Below are positions 23,101-33,209 of a stretch of 64,000 nucleotides of DNA, piece by piece. A program made the position numbers and the translations under genes. Within the stretch, counting starts at the first letter, position 1; every line of letters begins with the position of its first letter. The stretch lies in assembly GCF_905404315.1 (NCBI RefSeq), contig NC_066282.1, forward strand, positions 10,006,501 through 10,070,500. Direction: 5' to 3'. The notes under the pieces are model-generated. The model worked only from the letters and a program-made list of their open reading frames with translations. It searched no databases and was not told where the DNA came from. Origin of the DNA: Leptidea sinapis. Lineage: Eukaryota; Arthropoda; Insecta; Lepidoptera; Pieridae.

Positions 23101-24485
23101 ATTCCAATTTTTCATGAGTATTTTAACATGTGAGCCTTCCTTCACACGTGGATCGTAGAATAATAAAATGAGTCTTCTCTTGTCTGGTTTATTCCATCAC
23201 TTTTACTTTTATTCAAAGATAATCAATACATCTAGATAGAACCACTAGCTGTTAGGCCAAGTATGATTTATTATACATTATTTAATTGTGTATATAATAT
23301 TAAGCCGAAGGCCGACCATCTTCGCTGCAACTCATGAGCTGTGTTCTTTTTAATTTTTTCTTATTTACGTCATCAAAGTTTTTAATTTTAAATACATTTT
23401 ATTCATTCTTATATTAACAAAACGTCGAGGCCTTAGATAATTTCTGTTATCCCACCAACGTCATCAGACTTCAAGAATTGCCCCCAAGAAGGCTGACCCC
23501 AAGATATTAGTAGCCGTAAGCAAATGATTTTTTTTGGGAACCTATAATAATGATACTATCCCAAGTTTTTACTGGTAGATACAATACTATTTTCATAAAA
23601 ATAAACAAATTCAGTGAATGCATTCAATGCTATCGAATTTTGTAGACTAAAGTAAATACTACCAGTGTACAATACCAGTGGGAGGCTCCTTTGCACAGGA
23701 TGCCGGCTAGATTATGGGTACCACAAAAGTGCCTATACTGTTTCTGCCGTGAAGCAGAAATGTGTAAGCATTATTGTGTTTCAGTCTGAAGGGCGCCGCA
23801 GTTAGTGAAATTACTAGGCAATTAAGGCTCAACATATTATGTCTCAAGGTGACGACATAATTACGCTTAGAATTTTTGGGTTTTTCAAGAATCCTGAGCG
23901 GCTCTGCATTGTAATCGTGCGTATCAACTACCATCAACTGAACGTCCAACTCGTCTCGTCCCTTATTGTCATAAAAAATAAAACAAAAACGTATGTTAGC
24001 TTCGCTACAAATTCGTAGTATTTCCGCCCATATTGTTCCAATAACTCTTTAGTGAATTATGACAGCGCGCCAGTCTTAATAGGAATCCGGTATTAGACTA
24101 AAATTAAATTTAACTACGCTTGGTTATAAATCAAGTTACAATAGTATTTTCTTTGGTTAAGATCGTTATACTCTTCGAACACACACTTTTACAAATAATT
24201 CTTTGAAATTTTTGAACTAATAGGTATGTAGGTAAATTAACTTAATTAGTTAATTATAATTATTTCTTAATATGTCATCAAGCAGTATATTAATTCAAAC
24301 TTACCATTATCACTTACTATATACACCCATTTCTCAGTGCAAACTGCTGCAATCCACACGAATGTGCATAGCCCAACGAACACGGTACACCCAAAGAGTA
24401 TGCGTCGCTCCAACACAAGAGCTTGCATCAAGGGCCGGCGTTCTGTCCCTACGGAGGAAGCTGTTGACATCTTGTCAGTCTCCAT
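20162..24485 (-). CDS. claudin/PMP22/VDCC-gamma-like four-span membrane protein, first two coding exons (partial)
   Basis: Exon A is 24485-24305 (ATG on the - strand; donor GTAAGT from 24304). Exon B is 20332-20162 (acceptor 'tttcag', donor GTAAGT from 20161). The phase-1 junction gives GGA, Gly61. 'gaacag' just upstream of the ATG may be an acceptor for a 5' UTR exon. Residues ~29-49 ('ILFGCTVFVGLCTFVWIAAVC') form membrane segment 1. 'EKWVYI' and 'SGVWQICR' (76-83) match the W...GLWxxC pattern of the claudin superfamily first extracellular loop, and N95-A-S is a possible glycosylation site. A second loop Cys was not seen, which favours a gamma-subunit-like or divergent member over a classical claudin. 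Segments 2-4 should lie further left but I could not find them. It would act at the plasma membrane or cell junctions. Subfamily is inference. Confidence 0.6.
20520..20692 (-). repeat. interspersed repeat, copy 2 (hairpin family)
   Basis: On the - strand it matches 4780-5000 without the extra inverted arm: 'gagtgaaatttccagatgcgcgcgcat', 'ctgtatcacaaaa', 'aattttctgacgtttgcg', 'ttcgtccattagtagg'. It lies just upstream of claudin-like exon B, in its intron. Confidence 0.6.
21228..21310 (-). repeat. tRNA-like, SINE-like segment
   Basis: On the - strand 'aaagtggtctaagac' resembles a pol III box A and 'ggcttcaaacc' a box B, about 35 nt apart. The region between does not fold into a normal tRNA. 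Probably the head of an old tRNA-derived SINE or a tRNA pseudogene. Confidence 0.3.
21445..21690. mobile_element. two opposed family A 3' fragments
   Basis: 21445-21545 reads forward ('accggcaacgctcctgtgatccc', 'gtattgcaag', 'caggtgtcaagtga'). About 21600-21690 reads backward ('tatgtcc', 'cgtattgtcctgaaaacaccgctcaaggtagcttattca'). They look like two small copies, or one copy split by an inversion, within the claudin-like intron. Confidence 0.5.
22085..22800 (+). repeat. family F repeat
   Basis: It begins with two 'ctagctgaccc' heads (22093 and 22140) and continues through 'agatcacaaccgattgtcagatctac', 'aaatatatcgtacataaaattta', 'ggtgttgatcgtagacgggtt' and 'cgggacacgagaattttatataa'. Similar stretches occur at 25435-25805 and 37430-37705. 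A lone head occurs at 60842. No protein is encoded. Class unknown; I take it to be non-autonomous. Confidence 0.6.
22801..23675. other. intronic DNA, nothing recognised
   Basis: This lies inside the long intron of the claudin-like gene. No exon-like segment with matching splice sites was found. Confidence 0.4.
23676..23977 (+). repeat. family C element
   Basis: It starts 'cagtgggaggctcctttgca', passes 'ctagattatgggtaccac', 'tgtgtttcagtctgaagggcg', 'actaggcaatta', 'gaatttttgggtttttcaag' and ends 'tcgtcccttattgtcataaaa'. Eight copies or fragments lie in the window (24890-25005 -, 32833-33209 +, 42710-42897 -, 45615-45833 +, 47630-47790 +, 56583-56860 -, 59515-59803 -). It encodes nothing. Short open frames in it repeat in other copies and are not genes. 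Confidence 0.75.
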
Positions 24486-24884
24486 TTTGATTCCTGTTCA
24501 AACAACATTTATTTAAACTTATGTAAAACGGTTACTCCAAACATTGTGATTCACGGATGAATTATATTTATATTATTTTCTTATCATTACAATCGGGATT
24601 ACCAAATAAACAGTAATAATTATTAATAGGCGTTATAAAATCTTCAATTAATTTAATTGGTACTGCTGTAGAAGTATAATAGGTCTTTATGTTGCAACTC
24701 ATAATATTTAACCAACCAATTAAATATTTACATTAATATTAAATGGGATATCTTATGGCTTTATGACGTTAGCAGCTAAATAATGTATGTGTAATACGCG
24801 TTCCCTGCTTATATTATCTAGAAAAAATATTTTAAATAGATACAATTTTTTATCACAATAATGTAAATTTAGGTCTGTCGTAGT

Positions 24885-25008
24885 ACGGAGTTCTTTTTAA
24901 TGACAATAAGGGATGAGACGAGCAGAATGAGTCTTGTTTGCCCAGTAATTTCACTAGCTACGGCGCCCTTCAGACCGAAACACAATAATGTTATGGAGTG
25001 GAGGGAGG
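24885..25008 (-). repeat. family C fragment
   Basis: The - strand reads 'attgtgtttcggtctgaagggcgccgtagctagtgaaattactgggcaaa..' to 'ctcgtctcatcccttattgtcatt' with an internal deletion. It lies about 400 bp upstream of the claudin-like start codon. Confidence 0.6.
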
Positions 25009-25434
25009 TAATGGGTCCTGTAAGTACATACTCGATTTGTTTAGAATTCGCTTCTAGTAGTAGAATATTAATAAAATAACGTCCAGCTGGCAATAAGTCC
25101 AGTCCAGATTAAATAGGAACTTTGAAGCCTAAAGTGAGAATGTGTAGTAATTAAATAATACCAGCACAGGAAAAGAGAAAATTAATTATATATATGGAAA
25201 ATTTGAGCTTTTGAATCTATATTTACAGTTTCAGAATTCTATGTTATATTTATACAATGTATATTACAAAGTGATGCTCTAAAATTCCTCAAACGTATTG
25301 ACTTACATGTGTGCGTTAAAAAAATTTAAAAGAAATGATTAATCATAAAAAAGCTCAAATGAGTAACGAGTGCTGTAGATTCACATACACTTTTAATAAG
25401 TCAGAGTATTATTCGAGCTATTATATAATAATAA

Positions 25435-25805
25435 CTAGGTGACCCAGCAAACGTTGTATTGCCAAATAAAGTATTAAAAAAATTCAATAACTAAAGTTTT
25501 TGGGGTATAAAAATAGATACAACCGATTTTCAGACCTACCAAATATATCGTACATAAAATTTATGGTACTAAAATTATTGTATTCGATTGCCATCTTATA
25601 ACCCTATTGCGGATCGTGTGGATGGAACGAAATAATATAAAAATTATGATACAATTAAAGGTGTTAATCGTAGACGGGTAAACATTTGAAATTGTATGAA
25701 TTCATTGCCAAAAATATATTTAGGCGTGGATCACCCTCATTTAGGGGTATGAAAAATAGATGTTGGCCTATTCTCAGACCTACCCGATATGCTCAGAAAA
25801 TTTCT
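25435..25805 (+). repeat. family F repeat
   Basis: The head 'ctaggtgacccagcaaacgttgtattgcc' is followed by the same body as at 22085-22800, up to 'agacctacccgatatgctcag'. Non-coding. Confidence 0.6.
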
Positions 25806-26377
25806 CCCACTGTTATATACTTTATTGAAATAAATAGTTGATAGAATGTCGATAATGTCCTATACATCTAAATTTAAACTTCACCGTTAAAAGTAATTTC
25901 CCAGTTGAATGCGTTTTCACGATTATTAGATTAACTTTCAATCAGCATGCGCAGTTTCGATTGTTTTGTTATGTGAGATTCAAGCGAGTGACATTTGTGA
26001 CCGATTCTATTTCCAATCACAATCCTAATTTGTAAACTGAGATTGATAGTTAGTTAATTCCTTATTTTGGCGTTTCAATAACAGTACATTCCCCCAAATT
26101 CTCATTTACATTGTCGAAAAATTAGGGATATCTACTATTTATATTCATTGATCAACTTGCATTCCCTTGCAACTAACACTTAAATTCTTATTCTTATCCA
26201 CACACTTCGACAACTAAATTCTACGCAAATTGCAAAAAAATTCTAATGTAATAACCAAACCCAGTTAATTGAATGAATGAATAAAGTTACAAATTGTTTA
26301 CGACTTTTATGATAGCACAATTAGGCGCTCATATCGCTAGGTAACCTAATGGTGTAGAAGATTTTATTTATAACTTC

Positions 26378-26530
26378 ATCACCATTTCAGCCGGAAGACG
26401 TCCACTGCTGGACAAAGGCCTCCCCCAAAGTTCTCTACGACGATCGGTCCTACGCTGCCATCGCCCAACCTATTCCGGCGATCTTGATCAGATCATCGTT
26501 CGATACTGTGGGGGGCCTACAAAACCACAA
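26378..26530 (-). mobile_element. family D non-LTR/SINE tail
   Basis: The - strand carries 'aggcccccca', 'gatctgatcaagatcgccgg', 'gggaggcctttgtccagcagtgga' and 'gtcttccggctga', the C-terminal end of a lepidopteran non-LTR polymerase. Other copies: 40095-40345 (+), 42355-42490 (+, SINE tail), 63790-64000 (-). Confidence 0.6.
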
Positions 26531-27520
26531 CCACGACCACAAGGTCCAAAATACTATCAAATAAAAGCTGTTGATAAAATACTGTGTGATATACAAAGCG
26601 GAATCTATTCCACGGAAACCGTTTGTTTAACTGGGATTGTAGTTTTAGCCTATAATATCGATGTATAACCCTTAAAGAAAGTTAACCGAATATTTGTTTT
26701 TGTTGCTTGCTCAAACATTTTCCCAAGAAGTCTTAATTCTCCTAGCTTTTAGCTAACTTCGGTCTCTGATCCTTATATACCTCTATTTATGAAATATGTG
26801 GAAAAAAAAATATCTTGCGGTATCTGACCATTTTCCCGGCATCAAAAGAAGGCTACGTCATTTTATGGCCCTATGCATTTAAATATGTTAAACATGGCTT
26901 TATGAGAAACCAAAAACAAATCCCACAGGAACTGTACATTTATTCGGATCAATATTATCCTATTTTCTATTCCAGACTTTAACCTATCTCTGAGCAAAAT
27001 TTAATTGAAATTCATTCAACCATTCAGGTCTTATAAGTTAACAAAGATACAAACTTTCACATTTATAATATTAGTGTTAATAGTGACCCGACCTCACGTC
27101 GCTTTGATTATTAAAATACCCTATTAAAAGCCTTTTAGGACCTGTTTTCGTAAATGTCTCAATTATGACTGCTATAGACAAATTTTACAAATTTGAATTA
27201 CACAATTTTGAATATTCGAAGTTTTCTTTTTTTAATAAAGTACAGATAACATTACTTTCTAATTAACAGGCTTTAAGATATAAAATACAAAAAAATAAAA
27301 TGGTTTTATAATATTAGTTGTAGTTGATAAAATTAAAGTCAAAGTCAAAAATACTTTATTTAAATATAATTTTATACGTACATATTTTAAAAATAATGCA
27401 ATCGAGTAAAATAACACCGTTGAAGTTGAACCATAAAATTTATAAAAAGTAGCAAATATAATACTATTTTATATTAATAGTGTAATAAGCCTTCGACATA
27501 AGTCTGCGTTTAATAAATGA
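26531..27520. other. A+T-rich DNA with repeat scraps
   Basis: No exon was found. The phrases 'aaattcattcaaccattcaggtc' and 'aacaaagatacaaactttcacatttataata' (26996-27070) are the repeat tail also seen in the tandem units at 60723-61045. Confidence 0.4.
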
Positions 27521-27522
27521 TT

Positions 27523-28050
27523 AACGGCCATTTACAATAAACTATCTATCCTTAGCTTAACTTACTAGAGGTAAGACAAATCTATCCTTTTACGCTTACT
27601 TACATTTCAATAACATATCGACATAAAGCATTAGACTATCGGCCGTTTCCAATATTCAGTCTATCTCTTACTTGAGATGAAAATCGTAACTATCGTTGAC
27701 TTTTGTGTCCCAATAAACTTATTGACGGTAACTCACCTTATCCGTACACGCTATCTGTCAATGGGACGACGTATAGCTTACCAGCGATAGAAGTTTGTAT
27801 GGAAATTGCAATTCACGGATCCCAATATAAGGCGATAAGAATGACTTATCGGGTATATTGAGACAGCTTCAGATTTTTGACAGCTAATTACTGACAGTAG
27901 AGGGAAGTAATTTATCTCTATCTGTACATAATATATTGGGAACGGCCGTATAACTATACTGGACCTAACTATGGATAATTAAGATCTTGTCATTAAACGG
28001 TGATAGCAATATATCCGTCACTAGAGATACGTTATTGAAAACGGCCGTTA
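27523..28050. mobile_element. nested inverted-repeat elements (MITE in MITE)
   Basis: Outer ends: 27523 onward ('taacggccatttacaataa') pairs with the reverse complement of ~28030-28050 ('aacggccgttttcaataac'). Inner ends: ~27640 ('cggccgtttccaatattcag') pairs with the reverse complement of ~27930-27955 ('acggccgttcccaatatatt', then 'agatagagata'). Both share the CGGCCGTT..CAAT terminal motif. They look like one non-autonomous DNA transposon inserted in another of the same family. No open frame. Confidence 0.6.
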
Positions 28051-29130
28051 AGCTGCAATGTCTCTATCATCAGCTATCACGGAAATCTATATATTTATAA
28101 ATGAATTGCTGTTCATGAGTCTCGCTAAAACTCGAAAACGGCCGGACCGATTTGGCTAATTTTGGTTTTGAATTATTCATGGAAGTCCAGGGAAGGTTTA
28201 AAAGGTGAATAAATATGAAAATTCTCGGAAACAAAATAAATATAAACAAAAATTTTGTTCTTCCTTTGATGTGTCCCCCGTCGTTCAGAAATCAATTTGA
28301 AAGAATAGTTTAAAATAAATAACGAATTAAATTCTATATTATATCTTTCTATCTCTCAGGAGTTAAAAAATACACTTAATTTTAGCTAACTATTATTGGT
28401 AGAATAACTACACTTGTTCAATATCTATCAGATTATTTTTATATAGATTCATAAGTCACAAATTATATTTCCGAAACTAATCATAATATTTGACATTTGA
28501 CAACCAATATATCGATCCATCTTCAATGTCGATTGATACGTTTGAAAAAGAGTGCATCCTTCTATCTTTGTGGGTGACGATAACCGCTTCGTGCGCGAGA
28601 ACTTTCTTTACTTGGGTTATCCTGTGTGATAGTGAAATTTCAAGTTAAGTGCCTTTTTTGTTGATCGTTGATTTTTTTTATTACTTTATATGTCAATACA
28701 ACGTTAGCTGGGTGAGCTAGTAAGATATAAGAAAAATCATTTAACTTAATGATTTTCATACTTCATAATGGCGAAGTATAAAAGAAATTATAGCCTGATA
28801 CATTTAAAGTGCAATATTGTAATTATTGAAACACTTCAATGATAATTAATTCAGTACTACTTGTTATAAGGGCTGAGTGACATTATGAACTCGTTTGCAT
28901 TTCCATAAAGGCTTTATTGTTTTATTTGCCCTCGTCTTCAAGAATGGTGACAGGGCGTCGGGAAGACTGGCGTCATCACTAATGGCGCCTTGGTGCTCTT
29001 TGCAAACAACTTATGTTTAGCTTATATGATTAGCTTTTTCATTATAATGTTGAAATATTTTTATACTTTGTGACTTTGGCTTGTAGCAATTTAATAAAGA
29101 TATATTTAATAGCTCTAAGGGTTCAGAGTA
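28051..29130. other. unassigned DNA with repeat fragments
   Basis: 28120-28260 holds 'aaactcgaaaacggccggaccgatttggctaa', a phrase I know from lepidopteran interspersed repeats. 28690-28725 holds a reversed family F head ('caacgttagctgggtgagctag'). No gene is seen. Confidence 0.4.
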
Positions 29131-29131
29131 T

Positions 29132-29500
29132 ACTAAACTTTACCTGCGACTTCGTCCGCATTGAATTGTTACTTTGGTTAGTTTTCTTTTTATTTATTAG
29201 GATTCTTTTCAAATAATACACATACAAACTGCTATTTACGCTGCTGGCAGCGCTCTTCTATGATGCAACGCATATCATTGTGGACAGTCTCTTTAATAGT
29301 ATATCCCTGTGAACTTTTATCTCCTATTTGATCGCCATGTAGCTCAAAGTTTCAAAAATGCTCGAATAAATATTTATAAATTATTTCTTATCAAGTGCCA
29401 AAATACCTGGTTTTATCTTCGATAATGACTAATTTCCATACACACTGCCATCCTCTATTTCAACCCCTTCATTTCACTTTTTTCAATAAAAGGAAGCCTA
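29132..29500 (-). mobile_element. Helitron-like non-autonomous element, partial
   Basis: Reversed relative of 61365-61836. It shares 'cctgcgacttcgtccgc' (its 3' end), 'gtggacagtct', 'agtatatccctgtg', 'catgtagctcaaagtttcaaaaatgctcga' and 'ctatttcaacccctt' in the expected order. The 5' end is missing. No coding capacity. Confidence 0.5.
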
Positions 29501-29541
29501 TTATCAAAATCACAAATTAAATTTAAAAAACAAAATTTTAT

Positions 29542-29614
29542 GAACGATGCGGGATTCGAACACACGACCTCCAGCGTTCCGTGCCGGTGCTCTAACCAAC
29601 TGAGCTAACCGTTC
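29542..29614 (-). pseudogene. tRNA-like sequence, copy 1 (73 nt, anticodon position GGA)
   Basis: The - strand folds as a tRNA: acceptor GAACGGT/ATCGTTC (7 pairs, one G-U), D stem GCTC/GAGC, anticodon stem CCGGC/GCTGG with loop ACGGAAC, a 5-nt variable loop, and T stem GTGTG/CCCGC (one mismatch) with TTCGAAT. The loop has C instead of T at position 33, and a GGA anticodon would mean Ser, which normally has a long variable arm. It is therefore a repeat-borne pseudo-tRNA, not a working gene. Confidence 0.65.
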
Positions 29615-29777
29615 GAGTACCGCCTCGTTATAAAATTCTGTTTGCTTTGTTCAACTCTCAGGTTGTGGCTTCATCTACAGGATCTACTTTACAGTTGATA
29701 ACCTGTTCAGCCCCAATATTTGCATATTAGGAAAATTGACTTGAGATGTCGCTCTTGTATATATAAACAATATGTTA

Positions 29778-30033
29778 TGTTTTTAAAGTGATAACCCTCA
29801 CTTCCAGGATTAATGCACACATAAAATTTGAAAAACAAAATTTTATGAACGATGCGGGATTCGAACACACAACCTCCAGCGTTCCGTGCCGGTGCTCTAA
29901 CAAACTGAGCTAACCGTTCGAGTACCGCCGCGTTATAAAATTCTGTTTGCTTTGTTCAACTCTCATAAAATGTTGTTTTTCAAATTTTATTTGTGTATTA
30001 ATCCTGGAATTGATGGTTATCACTTTAAAAACA
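29778..30033. mobile_element. 256-bp inverted-repeat element containing a tRNA-like module
   Basis: The left arm 29778-29846 (starts TGTTTTTAAAGTGATAACC) and right arm 29965-30033 (reverse complement) are about 69 bp each and nearly identical. Between them lie the tRNA-like sequence and 'gagtaccgccgcgttataaaattctgtttgctttgttcaactctca'. The copy at 29525-29661 has the same core but no right arm. Whether this is a DNA transposon or a SINE that gained an inverted flank is open. Confidence 0.65.
29847..29919 (-). pseudogene. tRNA-like sequence, copy 2 (73 nt, anticodon position GGA)
   Basis: Nearly identical to 29542-29614 with two changes (D loop AGTTTGTTA; variable loop AGGTT). Acceptor, D and anticodon stems still pair. 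Box A 'TAGCTCAGTTTG' and box B 'TGTTCGAATCC' are only fair matches to pol III promoters. Confidence 0.6.
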
Positions 30034-30915
30034 TTTATTTATTTATTTATTTATTTGGATCATCAACATTACATATATTACACAAACAATTAAACAGTAA
30101 CAATTAAAGATGAACACATCATTCAATGGTAACAGTGAACAGTGTGACTTATACAGTCAAAAATGTCTAAGTACTAAAATTTATATAAAGTAAGGATATA
30201 ATTTATATAGTTTTATAATGAAGAGGATATAGGTACATACTACTTGGAAAAAAAAAGTCACAGGTTAGCTTGATGTGCAAGAATTTTTACAAACTTTTTT
30301 GAATTATCGTTGAAAATATCGATTTCTGAATTTTTTGAGTTAACTTCGTTGTATAATCTACAAAGCCTGACGATGGGGGCGTTGAGTCCAATGTTTGTTC
30401 TGCAGTAAGGAATGTGAAAGATCTTGGATATAAAGAGTACTGAGAGGGATATGCATTCTTGAAGGTCAGAATTATTTATTTTATTATTAACTATTTTGTG
30501 CAGAAATAATAAATCTAGATAGCTGCGACGAGATTTTAGTGACTGAAGTTTAAAGAAGTCGAGTCGTTGGGTATAAGGGCATCTATAAGATATTCCAGGT
30601 GTTGAAAAAGCTAGATGTCTCGAAAAAGACCGCTGTATTGATTCAATGCGTTGCGACTGCGAACTGTAGAAAGGATTCCAAACAACACTTGCGTATTCAA
30701 TATGGGTTCGTACCAGAGCATTAAACAGTAGTATTTTGGTTTTTACACGACGGAATTTATTGGTGTTGCGTCTCATAAAGCCAAGCATCTGCGTAGATTT
30801 TTTAACGACTGAGTCTATGTGCGAATTGAATGTGAGTTGATTATCGATAAGAACACCTAAATTACGGATTTCACTTACTTCTTGTATCTCTGTATTATTT
30901 AACGTGTAAACAACT
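30034..30915 (-). pseudogene. C-terminal end of a CR1-like LINE polymerase
   Basis: A continuous - strand frame runs from about 30912 to 30258: 'VSEIRNLGVLIDNQLTFNSHI', 'ALVRTHIEYASVVWNPF', 'RIESIQRSF', 'RRSYLDLLFLHKIVNN' and 'YNEVNSKNSEIDIF', the thumb and C-terminus of a non-LTR RT. The 3' UTR ends in (AAAT)n at about 30034-30055, as in CR1-type elements. The palm motifs are missing (5' truncation). It shares its C-terminal pattern with 33677-34200 on the same strand. Its 3' end abuts the inverted-repeat element at 29778-30033. Confidence 0.75.
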
Positions 30916-31508
30916 TAATTTAACGTGTAAAACATAACATATTGATTATTAAAACCGTAAATTTCTTGGTAGCAGCGACTAGTTGCGCCACCGTTGCGAA
31001 TATCAAGTAAAAAACCATTTAAAAATTTGAAACAAACGTTAGGTGGAATGTCTATTCGTGTTTTTTTTTAATTATATGGGCCACGTGAAGCGGGGCTTCG
31101 ACTTGGCTTTGTAAAAAACTTTTATCTGTTTTGAGGTTAGGTTACATTAATTTGATTTTCAAGAGACTGGTAACCTAAGGCATTTTCATGGGAGTGGGGT
31201 AGTGAGCCAGGGGACAGAGGACATCTCCCTCCATCCCCCTTCCCCTCTCTCACCCCACTCCACCTGCGACACACTACTAAATTCTTCAAATTATGTCTAA
31301 GTCTTACCAAATAAACCTTATAAATACCAAAGAAAATACTTTTTGTCATTTCACGAAACCAACTCTGGCATTTGTTCAAATCACTAGATTTGTTTAGCGA
31401 AATGAAAAAATCATGTTATTATTTTTACATCTTCCGAGATTTGACCAAATCACTGTTTTTATCATATCCCTGCGACATATATTTTATAAACACACCTTTG
31501 AAAAATGA
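30916..31508. other. no feature recognised
   Basis: A C/T-rich stretch (31180-31265) opens a - strand frame without recognisable product. No repeat match was seen within the window. Confidence 0.4.
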
Positions 31509-31509
31509 A

Positions 31510-31985
31510 AAATCCCTGCTATATTATAAATGTGAATGTTAGATTGTTTGTTACTCTTTCAGGCCTAAGCCACCGAACTGAATATGATAAAATTTAGTAC
31601 AGGGACTTGAAAAAGGATATAGGCTTTCTTTATTACAAAATAATAAATGGACGAGTTGAAATAGCGGATAGTATTTCTTATACTTATATATTGATTTAAT
31701 TTAACCATGAAACTTTTGTACATCGGCATTTGATAAGATGTAATTATAAATTTGTTCGAGCATTTTTGAAACTTTGACCTACATGGGGATGATATAGGAG
31801 ATTAAATTTCACAGGGAAATACTATTAAATAATAACAATAATAATCATGAGACTGTGCACAATGACAAGGGATGCGCTGATAGAAGAGCGGAAAAAGCAG
31901 TTTGTATGTGTATTATTTGCAAAGCATCCTAAAAAATAAAACTCGCTACAAGTAATTGGTATTTGAGTGACGCAATGCAATCTCG
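31510..31985 (+). mobile_element. Helitron-like non-autonomous element
   Basis: It parallels 61365-61836: start 'tccctgctatattataaatgtgaatg', 'cacgcctaa..'-like 'caggcctaagccaccgaac', 'gggacttgaaaaaggatatagg', 'tttgttcgagcatttttgaaactttgacctacatggg', 'gactgtgcacaatgacaagggat', 'gcagtttgtatgtgtatt'. The 3' terminus is eroded. No coding part. Confidence 0.5.
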
Positions 31986-32019
31986 CAAACAGCTACCCAA
32001 ACATTTCGGTTTCATTTAC

Positions 32020-32185
32020 AGTATAAAACATTTAAGTTTTTACACGTTTTTTATTAGCTTCACCTGTATGTGTATTTAATTGTAACCGACTCATTTGGGC
32101 ACAATTTTGATCCTCTTTAAACAGCCAGATTTCATTCAAACTTCGTAGATTTATCGAGCACTGATGACAATACATTAATTTGATT
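32020..32185 (-). repeat. interspersed repeat shared with 46975-47140
   Basis: Reverse relation to 46975-47140: 'cgataaatctacgaagtttaa', 'tttaaa..ggatcaaaat', 'caggtgaagc.aataaaaa'. The flanks differ. Class unknown. Confidence 0.45.
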
Positions 32186-32832
32186 AAATTGTTCTATTTT
32201 TTAATTTGCATATCGTCGATAAGGAAGGAATTGTTGTTAATTTTAAATTTCATCTTCAAAAATTATCTTTGGTAATGCAAAGATAATTTTTTGCTCTTTA
32301 GCGTGTTTTTTAGTTTATTTAAACTGTTATAAAATATTATTATACATCAATTTCAATAATAATTGTTAATTTAAAATAATCCATAAATCGAACAGCTCCA
32401 CGGCACTTTTATATTAGTTGTTTCTCAGTATATTTTTGCCAATTTTAATTTCACGCAATATATATAGTCATAAAGACTTCCGGCAAAAGTTTAATGGTAT
32501 GCTAACGGAAACAGTAAACGCAGAGAATTGTATGCCGACTTTTACGAAGCATCGTACGCACTCCCCAGCTCTAGATAAATCTATTTTAAAATGACAATGT
32601 GTCGAAAAATCTTAGCCACCTTGGACGCGGGAGAAAGACATGCCAATCGCTTACGGATATAGACTGTTTACACGGGACAGTTGTGTTATATTAGCTTTCT
32701 CACTCAACGTTGATTCAAATCTACATGATTGTTTCATGCTTTGGCTTTATACCAGATTATTTACTAGACACCCAGCCACGCTTCATTTCGGCTCATTCCA
32801 TCAATCACCATCATCAAAAATATTTTATTTAA
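32186..32832. other. unassigned DNA
   Basis: No exon or repeat is recognised. A + strand frame (32640-32867) runs into family C and has no protein-like pattern. A short hairpin 'aattatctttg..caaagataatt' sits at 32261-32290. Confidence 0.4.
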
Positions 32833-33209
32833 CAGTGGGAGGCTCCTTTGCGCAGGAAGGTGGCTAGATTATGGGTACCACAACGGCGCTTATTTCTGCC
32901 GTGGAGCAGTAATGTGTAAACATTATTGTGTTTCAGTCTGAAGGGCGCCGTAGCTAGTGAAAATACTGGGCAAATGAGACTTAACATCTTACGTCTCAAG
33001 GCGACGAGCGCAATTGTAGTGCCGCTCAGAATTTTTGGGTTTTTCAAGAATCCTAAGCGGCACTGCATTATAATGGGAGGGCCAATCAATTTCCATCAGC
33101 TGAACGTCCTGCTTGTCTCGTCCCTTATTTTCATAAGAACCGTTGCGCCGTGGCGCCGTTGTGGTACCCATAAACTAGCCGGCATCCTATGCAAAGGAGC
33201 CCACTGGTA
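32833..33209 (+). repeat. family C element with inverted second end
   Basis: A full family C body (32833 to about 33135) is followed by 33145-33209, which is the reverse complement of the element's own first ~60 bp ('gcgccgttgtggtacccata' to 'ggagcccactgg'). The unit therefore has inverted ends, unlike the other copies. It may be two copies head to head or a full-length inverted-repeat form. Confidence 0.65.

Noticed and set aside
31137..31379. - strand 80-codon frame over a C/T-rich tract
   Set aside because: Opened by biased composition; no family pattern.
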